Shown one piece after another: positions 60,401-64,000 of a stretch of DNA of 64,000 nt. The position numbers and the translations under genes were made by a program. The stretch is taken from positions 74,987,955 to 75,051,954 of the forward strand of contig NW_026262581.1 of the NCBI RefSeq assembly GCF_021869535.1, written 5' to 3'. Each line of letters starts with the position of its first letter. The first letter of the stretch is position 1. The stretch is from Mytilus californianus. Lineage: Eukaryota > Mollusca > Bivalvia > Mytilida > Mytilidae. Under the pieces are notes generated by a model. That model worked only from the letters and a program-made list of their open reading frames with translations, was not told where the DNA came from and did not search any database.

Positions 60401-63314
60401 TGATGTCATTGTTTACTTAAACCAACAAATTTGCAGAAATGAAACTTTTGGTGAAAGAGAAATATAATTAGACCATTTTGAGCTAAAATTTACTTGTCCA
60501 AGAGTTTGCATTAAAAATTGAGGATTAATAGGCTCCATAGTTTACTTATTTAAGATTTCCAGAAAACCAGGGGTTATTTTTAGTAGTAGTTACCTTTCGA
60601 ATGGTTGTTGTTCACTAGAAGACTTTAAACATGAAAATTGGCATGTAGAATGGTGATACATGTACAATTCAGGAAATACCTGGTTTCTATGAAGTTAACC
60701 TTAAGATAACATATTAGAAAGCTGTGGATTTTGGTTGAATAGATAGGGATTTTGAATTGGTGGTCTGACACTACTGTTTAAACATATCTAGTTTTGTCAC
60801 TTACTTCTACATAACTTAACCAAAGAAAACAAGAACTGAATGTCTTAACTCAATAAAGATTATAACAAGAATATGTGCCCATAGGACACAATGCCCTGTT
60901 CACACCTTGTTTCTATGTTCAGTGAACCATGAAATTTGGGTCCCAACCATACATTTGGCACATAATATTAAAGTTACCAGTTAATTTTAGATTCTGATGT
61001 ACAATATACACATGGGAGACAACTTACCAGCAGTAAATCTTGTGAGGAGATTCTGATGTACAATATAAACATGAAAGATTTAATACAAGCAGTTGAGATT
61101 ATGATGCAAAATAGACATGGGAGACAACTCACCAACAGTAAATCTTGTGAAGAGATTCTAACAGAATATGAAAAAGATTCATCATCTTCATCTTCTACAA
61201 ACTGATCTGGATTATTGGACCACAATCTGACCTAACAAACAAAAAAACAAACTCATTAATGTACATAAAAATTTTCAAGGTAATACATTTTATAAACCAT
61301 TAAGAGCCTTAAATAAATTTCCATTGTTGAGAGAAAAAAACTTTAAAAAGAAGGAAAATGGTATCCTTAATTTATTTGCATGAGGTGGTGAATATTTTTG
61401 CTTTCCCTTGTCAGTTGATTTTGTTTTGTATTAGCCCACTTATTGGACAATGTGAGGATGCTTTTTTAATGAGCAATTTGTCATTGTTGACAGTTTTAAA
61501 TTCAATAGACACACCATTCAATATGTAGATAAAGTATATTCAAATCATTATGAAAACTCTACTTCTATTATTCAGTACAAATCAGTATACTGTCAAAGTA
61601 TTGTTCATTTAAAAAACAATCCAAGGTTGGTTTCTTTTAAATATTTCTAGGGAAATGCTAGTTGTGACACAACTTTCATATAATTATCATTTATTAAGCA
61701 CCATATGCTTGGACTAATTCAATTAACCACTAAGTTAATTTGCCAGAGCAAAATAAGAAAGTTGTCTCTAGTTATATCTTAAGTTATTATCTTTGTCCTT
61801 AAGAAATGACAAAGATGGCTGACGTAAGGTAGTCTTTTTATCCCAAACTGTTTAAGACTAATTTAAGAGCTTGAAATATGTTATAGAAACTTTTTAATAG
61901 TTGGACTATGTTTATTTCATAGTTCCATGTTTTGTGTTGTTGTTGCTGTGCTGCCTAACTAATGTATAAAATTGAGAATGGAAACGGGGAATGTGTCAAA
62001 GAGGCAACAACCTGACCAAAGAGCAGAAAAAAGCCCAAGGCCATCAATGGGTCAACACAGCGAGAAAATCTGGCAACCAGATGCGTGCTTTAGCTGGCCT
62101 CTAAACAAAAATGTATACTAGTTAAGAGAAAATGCATGACACACTAAACTCTGATATACCCCACATCTTATTTTTTTCCATTTTACAACCGGATCAGGTC
62201 TTTAAGTTGCATCAATTAGTTTGATGTTTTCAAAAATAATGGCATTGATGATGGGTATTAACTTGTCTGTTTATACCCAACTTGTCGTCTGCTTATACCC
62301 AACTTGTCTTCAGCCTAACAAAAGTTACAGAAACCCCACTATAGTTGAAGACCATGTTTATTTATAGATTTCTTTTGATGTTTTTATGTTGTTGTTTTGC
62401 TGATTTACCAATATATACCCTACATCTTCTTTACTAGTCAGTCAATTTAACTACCTGATCATCTGTCATCTGCATATAAATGATAACATAGTATAGTATA
62501 TCATTGACGGACTTCTTCACAGTATTACGGAACTTTGAAGTGTCTATTAAAACTTGTACAAATTCAAACACACTGTAAACCAGATTTTCAAATCCCAAAG
62601 CTTCTCCTGAAAAAGATAGAATAAAATAAAATTCCCACTATAATCATACCTAAAACTAGCTGTAATTCAAAAGTTGATAGAAAATGAATCATTTTTGTAA
62701 AGTAAAAAGGTAATTGTATAAGCGAGAGTATGTATAAGGGTCCTGTCTAGATTGGTAAAAACGGTAGGTATCATACATAACTTAGAATATTTAAAGTAAC
62801 CTTTACAACAACTGTATAAACAAAGTGGCATCATGTTGTTTAGCTATGTGGAAGCAGGAATAACTACATTTTACATGGTATGTTCAATGATGGCAAAAAC
62901 CAACACGATAGAGCTAAATATTGATTAGATATACAATAGAAATCAACTTGATAAATTTATATACAATTATCATATTTTATAAATACACTTTATAGAAAAA
63001 TAACTACCATCTGAATCAACAGGGTCATTAGCATCTTCCATATTGTTGACAACTGTTCTTACATAGCTGATGAATCATTAAGGAATTTTTAGATTATATA
63101 TCATAAAACATAACACACAATACATGGTGATGGCAATAACTCACACTTGCCAAAATACTTATATAAAAATTTCAAAGTTGTTTTCATCATATAAAAAACT
63201 AAATAAAGGATACAACTCAGCACTCTGTGTGAAAATCAACCATATAGGTGGTAAAATCTCATTCAGATATGGTGCCATAAACTTTGGAAAACTTTTAACT
63301 AACTGAGTTATGGC
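33361..63314 (-). CDS. IPO9: Importin-9 (karyopherin-beta nuclear import receptor), 18 exons, partial at both ends
   Basis: HEAT-repeat import receptor that carries and chaperones cargo such as core histones H2A-H2B, ribosomal proteins and actin into the nucleus. Exons in transcript order: 63214-63314, 63008-63066, 62455-62606, 61133-61231, 60183-60289, 59709-59848, 58921-58999, 57671-57899, 56826-56904, 55378-55523, 54728-54856, 38624-38696, 37669-37871, 37164-37330, 36305-36438, 35222-35349, 34124-34232, 33361-33431. All junctions are GT-AG and phases agree, giving about 735 codons of a protein that is 1,041 residues in human. Signatures matching vertebrate IPO9 include [61 protein letters not shown] and DPIYQIDLQ. 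The 5' part (ubiquitous importin-beta N-terminal domain) lies beyond 64000. The short last exon was not found. One 16-kb intron holds a transposon on the opposite strand. Confidence 0.93.
33480..33760 (-). repeat. Interspersed mussel-type repeat in IPO9 intron
   Basis: On the minus strand 'aaggagatttggtatgattg' and 'gagtctaaatgatgtgg' match the start of the 12866-13270 family. The rest includes 'gtgtatacctgacagatttc'. Confidence 0.5.
34124..34232 (-). CDS. IPO9: IPO9 exon (acidic loop)
   Basis: Encodes [16 protein letters not shown] followed by [14 protein letters not shown]. The acidic tract corresponds to the C-terminal acidic loop of the family, implicated in binding histones. Acceptor tgttgtag, donor AATG|GTAAAT; phase 0 in, phase 1 out. 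Confidence 0.9.
35222..35349 (-). CDS. IPO9: IPO9 exon
   Basis: Encodes [20 protein letters not shown] then [15 protein letters not shown]. Acceptor tttgtag, donor GAG|GTATGT. Phase 1 in, phase 0 out. Confidence 0.9.
35664..36281. mobile_element. Fold-back element (MITE-like) in IPO9 intron
   Basis: Arms of about 165 bp (35664-35840 and 36115-36281) are inverted copies with some divergence. Their ends read TATTGCRAACCAAATGAAAC and the complement. Both arms contain 'acagagaacaatagctattg'-like sequence. There is no coding capacity. It ends about 24 bp from the donor of exon 36305-36438. Related fragments lie at 2640-3060 and 4960-5110. Confidence 0.75.
36305..36438 (-). CDS. IPO9: IPO9 exon
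   Basis: Encodes [27 protein letters not shown] and [10 protein letters not shown], close to the vertebrate sequence. Acceptor tttttag, donor CACA|GTAAGT. Phase 2 in, phase 1 out. Confidence 0.92.
37164..37330 (-). CDS. IPO9: IPO9 exon
   Basis: Encodes [36 protein letters not shown] and [14 protein letters not shown]. Acceptor atttcag, donor TTTG|GTAAGT. Phase 0 in, phase 2 out. Confidence 0.93.
37669..37871 (-). CDS. IPO9: IPO9 exon
   Basis: Encodes [37 protein letters not shown] and [14 protein letters not shown], the segment most clearly identifying IPO9. Acceptor ttttcag, donor ACAG|GTATAA. Phase 1 in, phase 0 out. Confidence 0.95.
38624..38696 (-). CDS. IPO9: IPO9 exon just downstream of the giant intron
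   Basis: Encodes [20 protein letters not shown] then HDEQ. Acceptor tttacag, donor CAAG|GTAGGC. The transposon begins 175 bp upstream of its acceptor. Phase 0 in, phase 1 out. Confidence 0.93.
38868..38871. repeat. Left target site duplication TACT
   Basis: Four bases TACT directly precede the TGTAA terminus, matching 54381-54384 after the TTACA terminus. Joining the flanks across a single TACT gives a gap-free alignment with the repeat at 59289-59317 (tatagctgac... against tatggcatac...), which behaves like an empty site. Confidence 0.88.
38884..39680. repeat. Left subterminal array of palindromic motifs
   Basis: About 14 degenerate units combine 'aaagttcc', two to four bases, 'cggaac' and 'aactagt', for example aaaagttccaacggaac followed by atcaactagtta. 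GTTCC/GGAAC and AACTAGTT are each self-complementary. The outer units are best preserved. They are probable transposase binding sites (inference). Confidence 0.8.
39946..40244 (+). CDS. Transposase exon 1 (N-terminus and first half of H2C2 zinc finger)
   Basis: ATG at 39946. Encodes a charged N-terminal domain ([17 protein letters not shown], then [12 protein letters not shown]) and the histidine half of the integrase zinc-binding motif, [14 protein letters not shown]. Donor TCAAG|GTAAGA leaves phase 2. The ATG is preceded by 'gcatatataag'. An upstream non-coding exon cannot be excluded. Confidence 0.85.
40665..41245. repeat. 21-bp minisatellite, left arm
   Basis: Unit 'ttatatgatgtgcaaacatca' with variable last bases, about 27 copies. 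Because 21 is a multiple of three, both strands stay open for ~180 codons with seven-residue repeats (YMMCKHH on +, AHHISIF on -). These are not genes. Confidence 0.92.
42530..42835 (+). pseudogene. LINE fragment: broken reverse transcriptase and 3' tail
   Basis: A frame reads [21 protein letters not shown], the conserved RT motif around GVRQGxNLSPxLF, then stops. Downstream, in another frame, [19 protein letters not shown] appears. A likely 3' tail ('ggctttatgagaataaag') follows directly, so the catalytic YADD segment is missing. It lies inside the fold-back element. Confidence 0.65.
42868..43138 (-). repeat. tRNA-derived SINE
   Basis: On the minus strand: GCGCTCGCTAGTCGAGTGG (A box), then GTGAGTTCGAATACC (B box), the same body as 8455-8685, and an (AATC)n tail (gattgattgatta on +). 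It looks nearly full length and has a variable-arm-sized spacer as in Ser/Leu-type tRNAs. Confidence 0.7.
43314..43550. repeat. 70-bp-arm inverted repeat
   Basis: Arms 43314-43383 and 43481-43550 are inverted copies with few mismatches ('acagctattttcctgatgta' against its complement), separated by 97 bp. It is a possible fold-back remnant within the larger nested element. Confidence 0.75.
43575..43850 (-). repeat. Second tRNA-derived SINE family
   Basis: On the minus strand the head has TTCGTGGTAGCATGTTCGCA and B-box GGGTTCGACCCCC. The body, including 'agcagggaagcagcaaatat', matches 56595-56770. Confidence 0.6.
46265..46890. repeat. 21-bp minisatellite, right (inverted) arm
   Basis: About 29 copies of 'cacatcatataaggacaagt'-type units, the reverse complement of the left-arm array. 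Open frames of 115 and 188 codons on opposite strands are by-products. Confidence 0.92.
47228..47437 (+). CDS. Transposase exon 2 (second half of zinc finger, first catalytic Asp)
   Basis: Acceptor tttttcag; enters to complete an Arg codon (AG|A) and reads [20 protein letters not shown]. The first catalytic Asp is in [10 protein letters not shown]. Donor CCG|GTATGT leaves phase 2. The Cys pair HCPEC completes H2C2. Confidence 0.88.
47438..49742 (+). other. Transposase intron 2 with repeat insertions
   Basis: GT-AG intron (gtatgt...ttttgcag) of 2,305 bp. It holds two to three ~145-bp units at about 47540-47900 ('tttggaaatactacaggatt') and a ~1-kb tandem-repeat element at about 47980-49000. 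Confidence 0.82.
47980..49000. repeat. Element with ~160-bp internal tandem repeats, six units
   Basis: Units begin at 'catgtcgcgccgtatctcaa' near 48098, 48261, 48423, 48585, 48742 and 48901, and end in G-rich 'aaaaaggggg' runs. The left border is a hairpin, cccgtcaaatttttgacggg (47984-48003). A gtctgtccgtc tract follows. Frames at 48156-48545 and 48679-49023 are repeat translations. Confidence 0.75.
49743..50028 (+). CDS. Transposase exon 3, 5' part (catalytic Asp and Glu)
   Basis: Acceptor attttgcag; CG|A completes Arg. Encodes [19 protein letters not shown], the second catalytic Asp in IVSDQGGEF and the Glu in [11 protein letters not shown], with exactly 35 residues between them (DD35E). 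The frame runs to 50028, where a foreign element interrupts the exon. Past that point the frame shifts into insert sequence and stops at 50049. Confidence 0.88.
50020..50028. repeat. 9-bp target duplication, left copy (AATAAAATG)
   Basis: The same nine bases occur at 52936-52944. In both places they read Asn-Lys-Met in the transposase frame, so the insert lies exactly between two copies of the target. Confidence 0.88.
50170..51840. repeat. ~125-bp tandem array, about 13 units
   Basis: Units share 'gttagattcagcatatcaaa', 'gaaccccatatattcaattt', 'aatcaaacaaagtttaattt' and 'tggacc'. Two or three unit variants alternate, giving a higher-order period of about 370-400 bp. Frames reading [20 protein letters not shown] stay open across units. 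Confidence 0.85.
52279..52354. repeat. Palindrome A (34-bp arms)
   Basis: Arms 52279-52312 and 52321-52354 pair with a few mismatches around the core 'agcagtgtaaggga'/'tcccttacactg'. The loop is 8 nt. It is related to palindrome B. Confidence 0.78.
52383..52462. repeat. Palindrome B (about 35-bp arms)
   Basis: The same core as palindrome A with better pairing: 'acataatttaaaagcagtgt' against 'acactgctttaaattatgt'. The pair suggests two copies of a tiny fold-back element. Confidence 0.78.
52820..52890. repeat. GAC-rich ~20-bp microsatellite
   Basis: Three to four copies of 'gacgacgacgacgacgccg' near the right end of the insert. They extend the downstream frame leftward as a meaningless Asp/Arg run. 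Confidence 0.85.
52945..53892 (+). CDS. Transposase exon 3, 3' part (GPY module, acidic tail)
   Basis: Continues the frame after the second AATAAAATG. It encodes [20 protein letters not shown] and [14 protein letters not shown] (integrase C-terminal segment), a lysine-rich helix, then DKVLLKNF and [20 protein letters not shown] with the GPY motif. A ~90-residue tail very rich in Asp/Glu follows, coded by GAT/GAC repeats, and the end [12 protein letters not shown] looks like a nuclear localisation signal. Stop TGA at 53890-53892. Without the insert and introns the gene would be 580 residues. Confidence 0.85.
   Translation: MDKNGEDWDLYLEEALFHYRTSKHHSTQYSPFYVMFMRQPVLPNESEFKNTQSNHDEQDIEGAVNQMIKIKDKISKDVVKNVKKAQQKQKESYDVRHKVENKLYLVGDKVLLKNFRRKAGMATVQQLRYKGPYEVTKYNGKGNYSMFDDEKGVTIGPYNQRNLKKWYDEDISTCSEGEEIAHERDNEKDDDNENCDIDVDSDANVDDDDENVVDDDDGDDDDDDDDDDDDNDDEDDDNDDKDVVEDDDDHVDAHDEDEEESVFKTQDTFQFQEDDESQTDIELNEVAQFLLESQPGPSRPKRKRNVRKNSMYEYF
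53500..53730 (+). repeat. GAT/GAC trinucleotide tract in the transposase tail
   Basis: Near-continuous (GAY)n encoding poly-Asp. It is probably length-variable. The overlapping frames (poly-Met, poly-Ile, poly-His) are shadows. Confidence 0.9.
54060..54375. repeat. Right subterminal array of palindromic motifs
   Basis: About nine units of 'caactagttgaaaagttccg' and 'ccggaac' type, the inverted counterpart of 38884-39680 but shorter, ending next to the right terminus. Confidence 0.8.
54381..54384. repeat. Right target site duplication TACT
   Basis: Follows the TTACA end of the transposon and matches 38868-38871. The sequence beyond (cataaagcttgataccaaat) continues the interspersed repeat into which the transposon inserted. 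Confidence 0.88.
54728..54856 (-). CDS. IPO9: IPO9 exon just upstream of the giant intron
   Basis: Encodes [20 protein letters not shown] and [18 protein letters not shown]. Acceptor atttttag, donor GCAG|GTGTGT. Phase 0 at both ends. The transposon ends about 350 bp from the donor. Confidence 0.93.
55378..55523 (-). CDS. IPO9: IPO9 exon
   Basis: Encodes [20 protein letters not shown] and [20 protein letters not shown]. Acceptor tcaatag, donor ATCA|GTATGT. Phase 1 in, phase 0 out. Confidence 0.92.
56085..56290 (-). repeat. Short interspersed mussel repeat
   Basis: On the minus strand 'gaaatggggaatgtgtcaaa', 'gagacaacaacccgaccaaa' and 'cacagcgagaaaatcc' match 61975-62110, read there on +. The 67-codon frame here is repeat sequence. 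Confidence 0.65.
56595..56770 (-). repeat. tRNA-derived SINE (second family)
   Basis: Related to 43575-43850 through 'gcagagaagcagcaaaaata', 'ctagctggggatcaaacaca' and 'tgacctctcac'. It is more diverged and lies in an IPO9 intron. Confidence 0.55.
56826..56904 (-). CDS. IPO9: IPO9 exon
   Basis: Encodes [20 protein letters not shown] then YLKYSC. Acceptor tttacag, donor TGTG|GTAATG. Phase 0 in, phase 1 out. Confidence 0.9.
57270..57560 (-). repeat. Interspersed repeat ending in a 'gcgggggtata' hairpin
   Basis: Contains 'gaatctgaaaacgcatcaca', 'ccctgaaaccaaatttcaga' and a gacggacggacgg tract, with 'tacccccacttttttaaagcgggggta' pairing at one end. It is the same family as 59005-59505 and as the flanks of the Ginger-like element. 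Confidence 0.7.
57671..57899 (-). CDS. IPO9: IPO9 exon
   Basis: Encodes [49 protein letters not shown] and [11 protein letters not shown]. The acceptor at 57900 (acattacag) was preferred to one 10 nt further on because it restores FLQ, conserved in the family, and the phase. Donor ATCG|GTAAGT. Confidence 0.93.
57965..58412. repeat. Interspersed repeat with duplicated ~140-bp core
   Basis: Two internal units around 'gcaataagcattgtttataa' and 'gtaataagcattgtgtatta', ending in 'ctacggcgggggcataac'. It is the same family as 15176-15403. Confidence 0.65.
58921..58999 (-). CDS. IPO9: IPO9 exon
   Basis: Encodes [20 protein letters not shown] then PDLLQ. Acceptor attttcag, donor AGAG|GTAACA. Phase 1 in, phase 2 out. 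Confidence 0.92.
59005..59505 (-). repeat. Interspersed repeat, two and a half internal units
   Basis: The same family as 57270-57560, with two ~145-bp internal copies of 'gttgttgagtgatgaatctg...ccaaatttcagaaat' followed by a gacggactgaaggatg tract. The frames of 74-146 codons here are repeat sequence. Confidence 0.75.
59709..59848 (-). CDS. IPO9: IPO9 exon
   Basis: Encodes [38 protein letters not shown]. Acceptor tgtttcag, donor TCAG|GTGAAT. Phase 2 in, phase 1 out. Confidence 0.93.
60183..60289 (-). CDS. IPO9: IPO9 exon
   Basis: Encodes [20 protein letters not shown] then [15 protein letters not shown]. Acceptor atttcag, donor ACTG|GTAAAG. Phase 0 in, phase 2 out, producing the conserved WW pair with the next exon. 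Confidence 0.92.
60990..61132 (-). repeat. Tandem copy of an IPO9 exon end plus splice donor
   Basis: Directly downstream of exon 61133-61231, the coding end RISSQDLLL plus donor recurs in a ~110-bp unit: the copy at about 61025-61060 reads AGAATCTCCTCACAAGATTT...CTG|GTAAGTTG. A further partial unit lies at 60990-61020. The duplicate donor GTAAGT fits the consensus better than the authentic GTGAGT. Confidence 0.82.
61133..61231 (-). CDS. IPO9: IPO9 exon
   Basis: Encodes [20 protein letters not shown] then [13 protein letters not shown]. The acidic VEDEDD run is a conserved loop of the family. Acceptor gtttgttag, donor GTTG|GTGAGT. Phase 0 at both ends. Confidence 0.93.
61975..62110 (+). repeat. 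Short interspersed mussel repeat
   Basis: Reads 'ggaaacggggaatgtgtcaa', 'gaggcaacaacctgaccaaa' and 'cacagcgagaaaatc'. It is the same family as 56085-56290 in the opposite orientation. Confidence 0.65.
62455..62606 (-). CDS. IPO9: IPO9 exon
   Basis: Encodes [40 protein letters not shown] and QMTDDQ. Acceptor tttttcag, donor TCAG|GTAGTT. Phase 1 in, phase 0 out. Confidence 0.94.
63008..63066 (-). CDS. IPO9: IPO9 exon
   Basis: Encodes [19 protein letters not shown]. Acceptor catcag, donor GATG|GTAGTT. Phase 2 in, phase 1 out. Confidence 0.9.
63214..63314 (-). CDS. IPO9: IPO9 exon (most 5' in window)
   Basis: Encodes [33 protein letters not shown]. The donor GAGTT|GTATCC is weak but is the only choice restoring the SAEFYVRT junction and phase. 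Acceptor ttttgcag. Earlier exons lie beyond 64000. Confidence 0.88.
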
Positions 63315-64000
63315 CTGCAAAAAGAAAATATTCCTTATAAATTAAATGCACTACATGTTAGAAAAGCGGCTTTGGTTCACTACAATATTGTTTTGCTTTT
63401 CTTGTTGTTAAAACTTGTTGCTGTTTTTTTCCTTCGTTTTTTCCGGAAGTTTTCTATTTTTATCTGCTGTCAACATGGTCAAGGAACAAACGAAAAACTA
63501 ACATAATTCTGTCTCTTATTCTGAAACATTAATTGATATGTTGGAGAAAAGTTAATGTTAAATAAATCCTTTAAAATATATTCAGGTTGGAGCTTAAATC
63601 TATTATCTGTGGGAGATCCCTTTACACACATATTGGTCTATCATGTATTTTCACTGTGTGTGTTTATCTTTTTACACAATGTTATAATGCAATTTCATTG
63701 TTAGTTTATGTCTTATGTTAAGGGCGTTAACAAGTTTCAAAATAAGAAGGTTTGTAAAAAAGATTTCATTTATTGAGACATTTTCTAAAGATAAAATACC
63801 TAGCTAGAAAAAAAAATATATGCCACTGTTTTCGATAAGTTGGCATTTAAAAAATTTGTCCGGAAAGATTTTTTAATATCTTATATACTTTATATATAGA
63901 TAATATCACTGTCGAAATATGAGAAGGAATAACAAGAGTTAAACCAGCTTTTGTAGGGATAATGCTATTGAATGGAAAAGGCTAGATGAGTTGAAAAAAA
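63315..64000 (-). other. IPO9: IPO9 intron running off the window
   Basis: No coding exon or recognised repeat seen in these 686 bases. AT-rich. Confidence 0.5.

Overview
The window is animal nuclear DNA: AT-rich, with short exons in GT-AG introns and dense interspersed repeats. Several repeats look like families I associate with mussel (Mytilus-type) genomes, for example the 12866-13270 element and the short elements at 56085-56290 and 61975-62110. A mytilid bivalve is therefore inferred, not proven.

Layout. (1) 1-2230 is repeat-rich upstream sequence. (2) 2231-16674, + strand, is a six-exon gene for a 248-residue protein with two DM zinc-finger domains (Dmrt family). All splice phases agree and the frame closes at a stop. 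(3) 18808-26600 is a 7,793-bp direct copy of about 11015-18807, carrying second, apparently identical copies of the last two Dmrt exons and the 3' region. One breakpoint lies in a ~48-bp minisatellite in intron 4. (4) 26601-33040 is intergenic, with tandem repeats, a perfect 20-bp-arm hairpin and LINE debris. (5) 33361-63314, - strand, carries 18 consecutive internal exons of importin-9 (IPO9), convergent with the Dmrt gene. The 5' exons lie beyond the right edge and the last short exon was not found.

Inside a 16-kb IPO9 intron, on the opposite strand, sits a 15,509-bp DNA transposon (38872-54380). It has TGTAA...TTACA terminal inverted repeats, a TACT 4-bp target duplication, subterminal arrays of GTTCC/GGAAC and AACTAGTT motifs, and a split integrase-like transposase gene (H2C2 zinc finger, DD35E core, GPY motif, acidic tail). 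These traits fit the Ginger1 class. This copy has itself been invaded. A 6,284-bp fold-back element with ~0.7-kb inverted arms made largely of a 21-bp minisatellite (6-bp duplication GTAAAA) lies in its first intron. A 2,907-bp repeat element (9-bp duplication AATAAAATG) lies inside a coding exon. A ~1-kb tandem-repeat element occupies intron 2.

Two IPO9 exons are followed in the downstream intron by tandem copies of their own 3' end plus splice donor (33050-33431 and 61010-61231). This shared pattern and the Dmrt terminal-exon duplication are the most unusual gene-structure features here. No functional tRNA, rRNA or CRISPR was seen.
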